From contig NW_022985165.1 in the NCBI RefSeq assembly GCF_010093535.1, positions 1,149,582 to 1,213,581 of the forward strand: a stretch of DNA of 64,000 bases. The letters run 5' to 3'. Both the position numbers and the translations under genes were made by a program. This DNA is from Lindgomyces ingoldianus. Taxonomy: Eukaryota > Ascomycota > Dothideomycetes > Pleosporales > Lindgomycetaceae. Of this stretch, positions 13,031 through 25,136 are shown one piece after another (the stretch's first letter is position 1; each line of letters opens with the position of its first letter). The notes beneath the pieces are model-generated. The model had not been told where the DNA came from, did not search any database, and saw only the letters and a list, made by a program, of their open reading frames with translations.

Positions 13031-16000
13031 GTACTCCCCCCCTTATTAGAAAGGGAATTCTTTACATTAGTAGTTCTAGCATTAAGTTGTTTTTATTAGG
13101 GTACAGGTTTAGTTTAGATAAGTATTAGGCGTAGAATTAGGTTACTATAGAGTTCTCTTGCAAGGCTTTTATAGGTTTCTATAACAGTTTATTATATCTA
13201 GTCTATTTTATAAAGTATTTATAAATATGTTTCTTTTTATTAAACTAGATTTATTTAACATTTTTTATAATATATTTTAGTTTATTGTTTATAATAACAG
13301 GTTTAAGTAGCAGGTTTAGCTGTTTAGGTAGATAGTTAGATTTAGAGGCTACTTAGCGCAGCAATAATACATAGAACACAGGGTGTATTTTTATGCTGTT
13401 AGGTAGGATTAATTAGTAAGCGTATAATAAAACTATATAGGCTACTATAAAGAGGCTAAGGTTCTTCTAATTAAGTTTCTTTAATTATTAGTTTATTTAG
13501 ATATTTCTAGTGTCTAGCTAGACCTTCTTACTAGCTGCATACGCAAGGGTGGGGGTTTAAAATTAGTTTATGTACTCTTATTAAAAAGCTTAAGCCTATG
13601 TAAGCTCTTTATAAACATATTTAGATATGTTTTAGATTTTATTAATAAGTCTATTTACATCTATTACTTATATAAATTAATAAGTTAGTTAGGGGGTATT
13701 TAAAAGTAGTTTAAATTTTATTTAAGGGTAGTATTTATAGTTTGCTAAAAATAGAGATACTTATGTTAATTTAAATGTTATGTTATTAGCTTTAAACTAT
13801 GCTATAGCTAACTATTTTACCTAGTTGTCCTACTAGTAGTTTATGTACACTTATAGAACTTATTTTATTACAGTGTTTATGTTCTTAGTCTAGCTATTAG
13901 TCTCTAGGTAAAAAGCTGTAGATAGATAAAGGATAATTTAGAGCTGTTTATAGAGTTTGTCCTAGAAGGCTAAGACAAACTGTATACCTCTGTCTAATAT
14001 AATTATGTTAGGCAGGCTATAGTAAACTTATACATATTAGTAGAATAACTAGGCTATATTAGAGGCAGTTATAAAGGAATATAGTATTAAGTGTTAATAC
14101 TTAGTTAAGTAATTAATAACTACTATAATATTTATATACCTTTTAGATAAAAGTAGGTTTATAATAAAATTAATTAATATGTCTTTCTAAGCTTATTTAA
14201 GGATTAAGAGTAGTTTAAGTAAGCTATTATACTTTTTTTAAGAGGCCTTTACTTTATAGTAAGTATAGCAACATAATACATATTAGTGTACAGTATAGAA
14301 CATGCAGGGCTAGTAGTACTCTCTCTGTAGTAGGTTAAGAGTCTTTCCTCTGCCTAGGTGTTCTCTAATAGGCAAGTTGTGTATAATTTAGAGTAGTTTA
14401 ATTCTTAGTTTGTTAGAATTAAAAATTATAAGTTAGTTATAGTAATATAGCTTACTATTTTAGTTTTTATAGTTAGCTAGTGTTACTTTTTTTAACTAAC
14501 TAGTACTATTTTAGAGTAGGTCTAAAGTTTCTTAAATAAATTTATTATTTAAATACTTATTAGTAATAATTTAATTAATTATCTAATTTATTTTATTTAG
14601 GTTAAGGTCTAAAAATAGCTTAAGTTAAAGTAGAGTTTAGTGTTAAGCTTTTTACACTTCTTTTTAAGTAAAGATGTTTTAAGATTGCTTTATAAAAGCA
14701 TTTAGTTTCCCTCTATCTTAACTAAAATAATAAGTAATCTTAAAATTAAAATAAGATAAGTATTTAAACTAATAAGCTTATTAGTAGCTAAGTTGTTTTA
14801 TAGTTATAAAGTACTATAAGTTCTTGTAGTTAGATAGAACCTGTATTAGATGCGCTGCACTTTCTAGTTTAGGTTGCTATTATTTAAAGCAGTGTACTAT
14901 AGCAAGTAATTTTTTATTATAGATCTTATAATTACCTTCTGCAGGACTTATTTTTTTTAAGAAGTATGTAATAGGCCTAATAGTCCTATCTAGCTTAGTC
15001 TAGAAGAGAACTCCTGCTACTATGTAGTCTAAGGCATTAGCTTCTATAAGTATTAGTAGTTTAGAGTTAAAGTAGTAGAGTATTAAAGCTTTAGTAAAGG
15101 CTTTTTTTAGCTAGTTAAAAAACTATTAGTAATTTAAGTTAAAGTTAAATTAAACTTTTTTTTTAGTAAGTGTAATTATAGAGCTTACTAGCTATAAAAA
15201 GTTGTTAATAAATTATTAGTAAAAGTTAGTAAATTCTATAAAAGCTTAAACATCTTTTATATTCTTTAGGTATTACTAATCTAGCATAGTCTAAACCTTA
15301 ATAGGGTTTATTTAGATGCTATTTATAAAGATTATATATTCTAAATATGTAACCTTTAATTAGTAAAACTTATATTTGTCTATGTTAAGTTATAGACCTA
15401 CTTCTTCTATAGCCTTTAGCACTAGGCGTACATGCTGTTTATGCTCTAAAAGGCTATTACTATAGATTAGAATATTATTAATATACATAGTGCAGAACAC
15501 ATCTAGGTAGGGTTAGAGTAAGTTGTTTATAAAATGTTAAAAAGTACTAAGCGTGTTAGCTAAGCTAAAAGGCATTACTAGGTACTTAAATAGTCTGTAT
15601 TAAGTTTAAAATGCTGTTAGCTACTTATTACCCTTTACTATTCTTAGCTTATTAAAGGCAGTAATAATATCTAACTTTATAAAATACTTTGCTTTACTTA
15701 GTTAGCTTAAAGTTTTTTATAAAAAAAAAATTAAGTATTAGTTTTTAATAGTAATAGTGTTTAGTCTTTAGTAGTTAACATAGAATTAAAGCCTACTCTT
15801 AGGTTTCTTTATAAATAGTATAAGTAACACTACTAGTAAAAAGCTAGCTTAAATAAACTTTTTTTTTAGGTTCTTATTAAAGTATTTTTAGAGCACTTTT
15901 AATTTATTTAGTAATATTTTATATAGTAGCTTATAACTAAGTTGTTTACTAGGCTTAAGAGTTATTTAGTAATTATATAAACATTATATTAAAAGCTTAT

Positions 16001-18056
16001 TAGACTTATTTTAAAAAAAGACATATAATAAGTTGTAGTAGTCTTAAAAGACTATTATTCTTAGATTAGTGTGTTTTTAGAGAGCTAAAGTTTAGTCTAT
16101 ATTAGAAATTATAACTGCGTAGATTTTATAATCTAGTTATTAAGCTAGAGTTATAAATAGAGCAGGTTCTATGTAGCAGATGTCTATCTGCTGTTTAAGT
16201 TCTAGTTTGTGTTTAAATTAAGTAAGTAGAAGTTTTTTAAAGGCTTTTTTTTTTAAGTTTAAGTAGTTGTTAAATTATTTTACATAGCCTATTTTAGTAA
16301 GAGGCCTAGCTTATTAGCTTTACTTAGGTAGTTTTTCTCTAGGTTATTAGAAAGTAAGTTTAAAAACCTTTTATATTAAGTGCTATTTAAGTGTTATTTA
16401 GGTGTAAGTGTAAATATATATTTTTACATTAAGAAAAGTTAAAGTTTAAAACTTACTTTTAGTAATTAAAAGTAACTTTATGCTAATACAGCTATAGTTG
16501 TCTTAGGATTAGGTTATAACATTCTATGTTTATTATATAAAGCTTAATCTACTTCTTATAGTGTTAGTAGGTAATTATAATAGTTATAGTATAGAAGATA
16601 GAACCTTTTTTAAGTTGTTTTTTATTAAATCTACTTAGGTAAATTATTTAGGTAAGTAGTGTTAATTAAAGATTTAGTTTATGCGCTAGTTTTTTATTAA
16701 TGTAACCTATGCTGTTTACTTCTAAGTTAATAAGAGCTTATATTAAAGCTAATATAGTTTCTTATTATAAATATATAAGAATATTAACTTAGTACTTTTA
16801 GTTATTAGTAGGGGACTTAGCCTATAGGTTAGCAGAGATCTAGTATTAAATTAGTCCTAGAGGGTAACTTAGCCTTAGGACAAGCCTTTTTGCAGGCTCT
16901 TACTGCTATAGCTGCAGCTACATTAAGAGTAGTAAAAGGGATTAAGGCTTAAATATAAGTTAGAGCCCTTATAGAAATAAGATTAAAATAGTAAAAATCT
17001 TTAATAAGTACTAGCAGCGCTACTTATATAGACTTAAAAAAGAGAAATAAAGCAGTTTTAAAAGATATAACTATGCTTACTACACTTAAAGTATTAACTT
17101 TTTTTTTTATAATTTTTACACTTTTTAGAACTAACTAAAGCATAATTTAAATTAATTTTTATTACATTAAAGTCCTTATTTGTAACTGCGCTAGTTTAGG
17201 GGTGTATTAGAGCTTATATAAGGAGGAACCTTATGTTATTATTATAGGTAGTAATTAGGTTTACATACATGTTAAGGTTATTTAGAAGGGGTTCTTTTAC
17301 TATAGCGTGTTACAGTTTAGTTAAGAGGGAGTTATATAAAGCTATAATTAAACCTATCTTATTTAGGCCTATATTAGATGCAAGTTAGCAGAACTTAGTA
17401 AAGTATAAAGTAAAGCTTTTTTTTTTTATTATAAAGTGTTTAAGTAACTTAGGGCTATTAACTTTTTATTTAAGTCTTTATAAGTTACTTATAAAAATGC
17501 TATAAATTAATCTAAGTTAATAATATTTTTATTTATTAGTAAGTTAATTAAGGCTGTTATATTATAGTTAAGTTAAAAGTAGGCATATAGTAACTAAAAG
17601 TGTTTAAAGGGGAATTAGTCTACATTTTCTTTAAGTTTATATTAGAGCTTATGTAGAAAAGAAGGTAGGTCTTTTTATTTTTTATTAAATAGTAGGGGAT
17701 TAGGAAGTTAGTTAGATTTTATTACTAAGTTAGAAAGGTTATAGGTTATAGGTAGTGTTAGGTAGAAAAAAGTTAAGCTATCTTTAAACTTCTAGGTAGG
17801 CTTTAAGGCTAGTAAGTTTTTAGTTCCTACTACTATAACAGAAGTTAAGGTAGAAATAAACTGCTTAATAATATAAAGCTATTTTTTAAAGTTCTTTTAA
17901 AAAGCTTTAAAGCTTATAACATAGTAGCTTTTTTATAAAGTAAGCGCTTTTTAGAAAGCTTCTTAGCTTACTTTAATAGCTTAAAGTTATGTAAGTACTA
18001 AGCTTATTAGATTAAATTTAGAAGCTATTCTTAGCTAAAGTTTTAACATAACATAA

Positions 18057-18374
18057 TGTTATAATTATGTATAAGTAAGGTTATAAAGCTTTATAGAGGT
18101 CTAGTTTAATTACTACGTAAGGTATTATAGTAGGTATAAGATATTATGTAAGGAATAGAAAGGTTTAAAAAGAAATTAGTAATTAAATACTTAGCTTAAA
18201 AGTCTAAGCACTTTAAGTATAAATTAAGCCTGTTCTAGGTTTAGTTAGTGTTAAGGCAGTTTATGCTTAAGTTTATGTCTATGTTGTGTTGTGTTTATGT
18301 CAGACGTGCACTAATAATACTCTAGTACGCGTCTAATATAGTTATGTCTGGGATCCGGGGAGGATACTGTAACA
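18057..18374 (-). repeat. Gypsy-C copy 1, 5' LTR
   Basis: 318 bp, beginning TGTTATAATT and ending CTGTAACA. It is the RIP-altered partner of 12713-13030. Its outward-facing right end (GGGATCCGGGGAGG) is less mutated than the matching part of the partner (GGATCTAGGGAGG). Confidence 0.9.
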
Positions 18375-18411
18375 TAAGGTATCTATACTTTTTAGAGAAA
18401 GTAGTGTTTAA

Positions 18412-19017
18412 TGTTATAATCTTTACTTTAAAAAGCACTTAGGTCTTATAGTATTCCTAAGGAAAGGTAGGACAGATAGTAGAGGCTAATCTAGTAGGGT
18501 GTACAGTCCTACGTACAGGCTAATAGGCTAATGGAGGGTTCTTTAGGTAACTAGATTGTGGTTTGTCCTATGTGCAGCAGTAGGGAGGCCAGGGTCAAAC
18601 AGTCCTATTAGATAGGGTTAGAGGTATATATAGTGTAAGATATATAAATAGTATTACAGCTCTTTAGAAAGCTAAATGCTACTTAGTCTATGTAAAGAAT
18701 AAACTAAATGTTAAACACGCCTCTTAAGAGTTGTTCTACAAGGGAGTTATATATAAGTAGGGGGGTTACTAAGGCGAGTTTAGATAAGTTTAGACAAGCT
18801 CTATAAATTAGCCCTACTGCTAACTTGTAAGGCTTGCTGGGACTTGCTAAGCTTCCCTAGGCCTCGCGTCGCGTGTTCCTATTGGACGACGCACTCCTCG
18901 GGCAGCTGTGCTGCTTCTGTAACCTCCGATTGATCCATAAGCGAGCCCTGTCCCAATTCAGCTAGATTGTGGAGCACTGCTGGTGGAGTTACGCTGGTCC
19001 AACCGTAGACCGTAACA
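18412..19017 (-). repeat. Gypsy-B 5' LTR (606 bp)
   Basis: It begins TGTTATAATCTTTAC and ends CCGTAACA, then the CATAG target duplication. Its right end (18860-19017) keeps CpG-rich sequence such as CTCGCGTCGCGTG, while the inner left end is strongly RIP-altered. Confidence 0.92.
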
Positions 19018-19390
19018 CATAGCACCTTACTTAGACTCTAAGGCTTTAAGTTAAGGCCTAGAGAGAGAAGGGCAGATGTTACAAGTACTAGTTAGGCTAG
19101 AGGAACATGCAGGTCTCTAACTCTATAGAGGAAGAATAGACTAAGGCTAGTAAGAGCATCCCCTCTAGAGATTATGTTACGTGATCCTCTAGAACAGGTA
19201 TAGTGTGTATGCAAGAGTAAGAAAGTAATTATAGAGCTTAGGAAGTAATTACAGCAGTTGCACGCTAAGGTGTGTAATTAAGTCTTAGGTTTTGTAATTA
19301 TTATTACTACTTTTAAGTATATAGTCTTAACTTCCTACCTTTTATAGAAAGTTATAGTTATTCTTTAACATAGAACATAGTTCTAGGTAT

Positions 19391-19595
19391 GGTAATATAT
19401 CTAATATCTTTTCTAACTAGAAGCGTGTGAAGACTATTCTTCTATTTATAATAGTATAAACACATTAGTTATTTAACTCTCTCTTTACTCTAACACTATT
19501 CTTCTTATCTTCTACCTTACCTCTGCTCTACAAGGATTGTACAGGGGACTGTACACCCTCTAGACACTGTTGTAAGTTAATGCATAAGAAAACAT
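19391..19595 (+). repeat. Repeat block, inverted copy at 27694-27906
   Basis: Shared landmarks are CTAATATCTTTTCTAACTAG, then AAGCGTGTGAAGACTATTC, then ATTGTACAGGGGACTG and GTAAGTT. The copy near 27.8 kb is its reverse complement with mostly transition differences. It may be an LTR or terminal part of an unidentified element. The ends are not fixed. Confidence 0.7.
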
Positions 19596-19759
19596 ATATT
19601 TTTCTAATCCTCTTCCTCTTCTCTTCTATCTCTACTCTTAAAGACTAGTTATTAGCAGAAGGCACCTAGCAATAGGAAAGTTAAGGTAAGATATTGTAGC
19701 AGCGCCCTGCCTGCCAAGTTAATACTATCAACTTTCCCTACCGTACTAAAAAGTACGCA

Positions 19760-19786
19760 CGAGAATACTTAAGCTAAGTATTCTCG
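19760..19786. other. Perfect 12-bp inverted repeat (hairpin)
   Basis: CGAGAATACTTA at 19760-19771 is followed by AGC and then its exact reverse complement at 19775-19786. The arms are free of RIP damage on either strand although the surroundings are AT-rich. No poly-T or gene end next to it marks it as a terminator. Confidence 0.8.
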
Positions 19787-20940
19787 CATAGTATAATATA
19801 TGTATAGAAAATGCTAGGGCTAGCACTAGCACTAGCGGTTGCATCTAGTCTAGCCTAAACCTCTTTAAGCAAGAGAAGGCCACGTAGCTAACTGTGTCTA
19901 CCTTATTATAGTAGCTTTTTTATAGCTATATAAGCAAAATAGCTATTAGTTAAAGAGATTAAAAAAATTAACTGATTACTAACTTAAGTAATATTTTAAG
20001 TATACTAAAAACATAGTTAACTAAGCTATATATATTGCTGCTAGCTAGCCTTCTTATTAAAAATTAACTTCTTAAAAAACACTAAATTCTTTACTACAAA
20101 GAATTTTATTAAGTTATAATAGAAGTTATAAAGATTTTTATTTTAATTAAGGAAAAATACTTAAACTATTTAGTAACTTTAATTTTAGCAAATTTAGTTA
20201 AAGTAAATAAGGTTACTAAAAAAGGTATTTGTTTATACACAGTACACGCACCGCTCTAATCTACAAAACGGTATAATAGACATTACATAACCTAATCACG
20301 TAGTAGTTGTACAGTTCCTGTCTAGACCTTGGCAGAAGAGATTCTAAAACATAATCTCCTCCACTTAAGAGCTAGATAGAACAAGAATAAACAACTAATA
20401 ACCCCCTCTTATACCTATAGACTGTACGAAAGTGTACTTACAGAATCGTACAAAATGCCCGCTCACTCCGCGCCTAACTGTATAAGAAAGTCTATTTAAT
20501 AGTATGTTTTTTTTTTTACTAATTCGTACTAAATAACTAAGCTTGCTTTAAATAAGTGCTTTTATACTGCTATATATCTATATATTATCTATTATATTAT
20601 GTACTATATAGTTACTATACTATTTTTAATAGTAATTACTTAAAGCTTTTTTCTAAGCAGTAAAAGATAATATATTTTAATATATATATATAATTAGATA
20701 GTCTATCGGTGCTTCTAGTAAGTGCCAGAGGCTGCTAAGTAAGTAGTGGGTAATAAAGACTTTATAAGCTTAAAATATTGCTAGAAAACATATTTTAAAT
20801 ATTAAAACATATCTTTATTATTGTCTAAACAAAAAGTATACAAAGCGACTAAATCTTTACTAAAATTAAAAAACATTAAGTACTTATAAATTTTATAGGT
20901 AAAATTTTAAGTTCTTATATAAATTAAGTAGCAGAAAGCA

Positions 20941-21806
20941 AGGTTTACGGTGTTGCTAAGACATTGCACAGATTAACGCGCACAATAAATCTAAGCATAC
21001 TAACGGCCTAAGGTGTCCATTTCTCCACCCACCCGTGGACATTTGGGGCCAGCGGGCAAGGTCAGCCGAAGGTAGAACAGTCCAGAGCTTGGAGAGGACA
21101 GAGACCAAGCCCCCCGCATCAGGCCTATTGACCTTGTTGGAAAGAGTAATACTTTTAAGATTCCAGAGACAAAATAAATACCGCAGACTCTCAGGAGCTC
21201 ATTGCCGTTCTGACTTCTGGGCGACGCAAGAAGCATTGCACTTACCTACTTACCCAATTGATCGTTGCGAGCTTTTCATTTGCTTTAAATTGGTTGCCTT
21301 GATTAGGGCTGCTCCAAGACCGTTCCAGACTCGGTCGCGCAGAAGGTACCGCCGAAAAGGAAGACATAAAGAGCGTCCTTTAATAAATCGATACGTAAGC
21401 GGAGTATAAGCATCAACAAAGGTTATGGAGCTCGTTTCTTCCAAACCCAAAAAAGCCCGACGTGGCAGACTACCTCACTTTTCCACATTCGTTCCTGTAC
21501 TCATAATCCCAACTCATGAGATTAAGAGAACACGACAACTTCCCTACCACTTGCAAGGAGTATTAGGCACTAACTCCCTTCATTTCTTTTCACTAGCGTC
21601 CTCCTCTGGGACCGAATGGAAGCGGGACATGGCTCTCACCGGACAGGCGCCCGGCTTCAGAATCCCGCTCTTCCTCATCCTTAACGTCTTCACCATCACT
21701 CGTCCTCTGGAACCAAGGTGAACTGTGAATAGAGCACAGCACGTGACATCCCCTCTTTCGAATCCCATTCTTCCACCTCATACTCGCCAACATCCTCATC
21801 CTCCTG
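20941..21806. other. Island edge without convincing gene
   Basis: Base composition rises to normal here. Open frames of 60-124 codons occur on both strands (for example 21035-21409 plus), but they overlap each other, are low-complexity or basic, and resemble no family I know. Short pyrimidine runs (CCTCCTCCTC-like) lie at 21770-21840. Confidence 0.4.
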
Positions 21807-22443
21807 TCAGTTTTCCTTGCTTCCCTCCTCCTCTATCTCATCATCACTACACGCCGCGAGCCAAGTATTCATACGATAACCCGTCTGCTTCGCAAAGGCC
21901 ACCGCCTCGTTCTCCTTCTCGAAACCTTCCCACATCGCAAAACCCTGTTTACCCCTGACGCTCTGGCGCTCTGCGAAGCGCAGACGCCGCCGTCGACGCA
22001 CAAAGCGCATCTTCTAGTGGCTCCGCTCGGCCATATTCCTGAAAAGCTAGTCGAAGTAGTCCGGAGGCATCTATTTGAGACCGTGTCTCTTGCGGTACGC
22101 CTCGAGCTCGGCCCGGCTTTTCTCCATCTCCGATTCATCCTGTTACCAGAGTCAGAACGGCACACACAGAGTCGCCGACTTATATTTCGCTGAACAAATC
22201 TGTGTCACGACTTACGGTGTCCAAGCAAAACTTGTCCCGCGTCAGAGAACGTAATGTATCTTCCTCCTTTGAGGTAAAATGAATGACGTTGGGCAGATTG
22301 CGGCAAAGTTGGCCACCTGAGAGATAGACTCCATCAGCATCTCGTCTAAAGTCCGAAAAGTCCGACGGGGTGACCAGCTTAAGGATGGCATAAAGGACGG
22401 AGGGTTGGATAGCTAGATCCGAATCAAACAGCGCAGCTCATGC
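21807..22443 (-). pseudogene. Two-exon hypothetical gene broken by three TAG stops
   Basis: The minus strand holds an open exon at about 22443-22216 ending ...RDKFCLDT, a 76-nt GT-AG intron (22215-22140) and a second exon from 22139 to a stop at 21807-21809. The junction is phase 0 and continues DESEMEKSRAELEAYRKRHG. The second exon has three in-frame stops, all TAG (22071-22073, 22047-22049, 22014-22016), in otherwise good charged sequence ending with an acidic tail (SDDEIEEEGSKEN). TAG in place of CAG is what RIP on the coding strand would give. The 5' end is unclear, because a TGA and a possible frameshift lie upstream. I do not recognise the family. It could be an unusual intact gene only if the TAG codons were removed by unseen introns. 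Confidence 0.55.
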
Positions 22444-23100
22444 ACCCTATCAGAGGCATTGCCGTAAGTTGTGATGCATGGCGAACTTTGCTCGCCGACA
22501 CCTCTTCAGGGACGGAACGCTTATTACAAGCCTACATTTCCTGCTCTGAGCGTGTGTATCATTCACTGGTAGACTCGTATCAGCTGCAGTCCCTACACCG
22601 GATGAAGAAGCGTTAGGAATACGTTACCACCTCGTCCTCATACTTGCTGGCTCCATGGTCGGTGTCAGGGATCGCGCAGCGTCCGCTGGAGAACACTCAG
22701 GCTTGATAATTATATGGATGCTAGACTAACATTAATTACTGGGCACTAAAACCTTAAAGTCTCAAGGTAGGAGGAGCGATAGGAGGACCAAGGCATAGGA
22801 GATAGTACATACTATAGCGGAACGTCTCTACCACATTGCATTGATTCCAGTGGCATGGGACGATCCTTATCTTAGTACTTGATCTCTCCCAGTTTTTTAA
22901 AGAAACTCCCAAAAAATAATCTAACGATCCAACCCTGTTTGGCAAGTAGAGAGATGCCATGGATGCAATACCCAGAACTGTAGGCGTTGATCTTTTCCTT
23001 AACCCCTATACACCTTTATACTGTTCACAACGACATTAACTCTGCCGTTGTTAGGTCTGTATCTAAGCTATTATTCACACATAAACTAAGGATATTTTAA
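22444..23100. other. Spacer, no supported gene
   Basis: Mixed composition with only short overlapping frames. A minus-strand segment just upstream of the pseudogene (about 22440-22560) may be part of it in another frame (EEVSASKVRHASQLTAMP), suggesting a frameshift. Nothing else is supported. Confidence 0.35.
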
Positions 23101-23963
23101 GACCTCTGCAGCAAGGAGACAACAGCTTAGCTTAAAAACTAGAATGCTTCTTAAAAGTTAGAGAAAGGTGGAGTGCCAAGCTTGCGAGAGCTCTAGTAGT
23201 TGCTTAAGAATTTAAGAGTCTAAGGGACGAATTCGCTGGATCTGGTCGTCAAACTATTGGTGTTTCTTGCCTAGATTTCTAACCTCTAAGTGGTTGTATT
23301 TCTTATGGAAGGAGTGTTGCTATGCTTCTAGCAGAGCGTTAACAGTTTTAATTGTCATGGCTACTACCTCGTTAGAACTAAAGCCTGGGGGTACAAGCAC
23401 TTAAGATGTGTGCATCTTAAAGATAAGGCAACTAAAAGCCTAAAGATCTGCAGCGCAGGACAGTTAGTACCTAAAAAGCAGCTTAGGAGTAAAGAATAAG
23501 GCAGGGGTTCCTGGTTCTTTAGGTACGTTGTCTTTAAAGAATGCCTTACTAAAGTTAGTAATAAGGGCATTACTTAACAAATGTTCTATGTTAAGTTAAG
23601 TGTAGTTAAGTGCGTTAAAAACACGCGTTAGAGCGAATACTAGTGTAGGAGTTCCATCTAAGAGTAGCAGCAATGCTATCTTAGGTGGTCCTAAGTAACA
23701 ATAGATCTTATCTTTTGTCTATTATTAAAGACTGGTAATCTTAAAAAGCGCATTAGAATCTGTGAGGTCTAGATTTTAGTAAGCGGAGGAGTCCTATAAA
23801 CATTCTAGGGCACTTACTACCGTAACATACACCGGACTTATGAAGGGCTACAAGGCCTTCTTCTGGTTTCCTGGCCGCGGCTTTAAGAAATAGCAGTAGA
23901 GGGCGTTTGCAGTATAACGTAACATGCTTAAAGCTTAGCCCACTAAGGTTAAACACTAAGCAT
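23100..23963 (-). pseudogene. Degraded unidentified repeat or gene
   Basis: This is moderately RIP-altered DNA with several minus-strand open pieces of 60-70 codons in different frames (for example 23364-23570 and 23753-23956). One piece is charged and coiled-coil-like (HKKYNHLEVRNLGKKHQ). Order and frame changes suggest one decayed coding region. No known domain was recognised. Confidence 0.35.
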
Positions 23964-23968
23964 TAATA

Positions 23969-24141
23969 TGTCACGGTTATGTTACAGCTATCCAACCCCT
24001 GAGTACCCTAAGGGCTTGGCACGGGGTATATAGGCTCCTCGGCCTCCGTACCTCTGCCTCCGACCCTAAGGTTTACTCTCGTTACCCCCTATCCTGCATT
24101 CCCTCTCTGTGACCTGTGTTTCCTGCTCGATACCTCTCACA
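23969..24141. repeat. Solo LTR, 173 bp, TSD TAATA
   Basis: It begins TGTCACGGTT and ends CTCTCACA, with TAATA directly on both sides (23964-23968 and 24142-24146). It contains a TATA-like GGGGTATATAGGCTCC at about 24023-24038. No internal region or partner LTR is present, so recombination between LTRs probably removed the element. It is less RIP-mutated than its surroundings, so the insertion is probably younger than the decay around it. Confidence 0.8.
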
Positions 24142-25136
24142 TAATAGAACTTATTAGGTCTGCAGATTGCAAATGTTTTGCAGAGGTTAGTAAATTAAAT
24201 GTTTCCTAGCGTATTATTAAAATGCTCTAAGACTTTAACCTTGCAATCTAGAGCATTTGCTTTTAGGATTTTAAGCGCAACATATTAACTTGGTCTAGGT
24301 CCTAAGCTAGCTAGACAATAGCGAAGCCTTTGTTTCTAAGTTTATATAAAATTTTAACCTGTATCTAACTATATTGCCTAGGTTAACAGGGTGATACCCA
24401 CCAGGCCTGTACATATTCACTTCCTCGACGTTCTCGAAGACAGGCATCTAAAAAGCGAACTGTCGGGAGCGTTGTGATGGCGGTAGTGGTGGGGGCGGTG
24501 GCGGGGGCAACCTTGTTCGCGAGTCATCAGCGCTTTAAGAGATCATGCTTGAGCGAGGATAGAGCAACCTAAAGGAGCGGGACTCTTGAGTCTTTAGAGG
24601 TTGTTGGTTTACAAGTATTAAGTTTGATTAAAAAGGGCGACAGAAGGCACAGGCTTATAAGCGCTTCCTACCCTGTGAGAGCGCAAAACCGCTGTCTCGC
24701 ACATGCTGGTGGATACAGGCCTCTGCACTTTTAAGGCCATTTAAGGTCATTGAACTCACAATTATGCAGCTCCATGCTGGTGGTGGTGGTGGCAGCGCTG
24801 GTAACTCTTGTTGCAGAGCGGAGCATTCTTTTTGGAGTATTTTTTCAGAGTTGTGGCTTGACGATATGAAGCTAATCAATGCCTGTGGCTGGTGTCCGAG
24901 AAATAATTTTTCTGGTAAATTACGGAATTAGGGGCTGGACCGAATACTAGCGGCCTCTGAAATAGAGTAAAAGCATTTTAGATAACGCGGTTTAGAGTAA
25001 GGATATATTACGATAATTTTATCTTCTCGCCCATATCTCTCTAGCTCTTTAATATATTTCTAAATATAGGCTAACTATTTCGCTCGGTGTCACGGGAGTG
25101 ACATATCAGCGTTCACCATTCTGTCGCACGCATCAT

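Larger units (their letters stand above)
12713..18374 (-). mobile_element. Gypsy-C copy 1: complete Ty3/Gypsy nested in Gypsy-B
   Basis: This 5662-bp element has 318-bp LTRs (12713-13030 and 18057-18374) and a TAAGG duplication at 12708-12712 and 18375-18379. It interrupts the gag side of Gypsy-B. The minus strand at about 15440-15610 encodes a reverse transcriptase core (YLVMPFSLANTLSTF, then YLDVFCTMYINDILIY, where consensus has YIDD). The minus-strand purine tract AATAAGGGGGGGAGTA lies next to 13030. All frames are full of stops. It is the same family as 33189-38851, which is one base longer. Confidence 0.93.
5614..19017 (-). mobile_element. Gypsy-B: complete Ty3/Gypsy element with nested Gypsy-C
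   Basis: Two 606-bp LTRs (5614-6219 and 18412-19017) bound the element and CATAG is duplicated outside them (5609-5613 and 19018-19022). Removing the nested element (12713-18374) and one copy of its 5-bp duplication leaves about 7.7 kb. The minus strand encodes the polymerase. A purine tract (AGGGAGAGGGGGCAG on the minus strand) next to 6219 is the polypurine tract, so the LTR at 18412-19017 is the 5' LTR. All frames carry many stops from RIP, so the element is not autonomous. A second copy starts at 60596. Confidence 0.93.
19018..20940. other. AT-rich repeat debris right of Gypsy-B
   Basis: This continues the DNA that Gypsy-B split. A plus-strand stretch at 19040-19270 reads like the tail of a degraded coding sequence (LEREGQMLQVLVRLEEHAGL, later RYSVYARVRK), which I could not assign. 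A block at 19391-19595 recurs inverted at 27694-27906. A stretch at about 20030-20110 resembles 50500-50570. The part at 20220-20500 has near-normal composition but no convincing gene. 20500-20940 is AT-rich and without recognisable features. Confidence 0.45.

Noticed and set aside
21035..21409. Plus-strand frame of 124 codons
   Set aside because: Arg-rich without recognisable domain and overlapped by minus-strand frames. Not enough to call a gene.
24478..24794. GGT/GGC-rich stretches as a microsatellite array
   Set aside because: The runs are short, impure and separated. They are worth noting only as low complexity.
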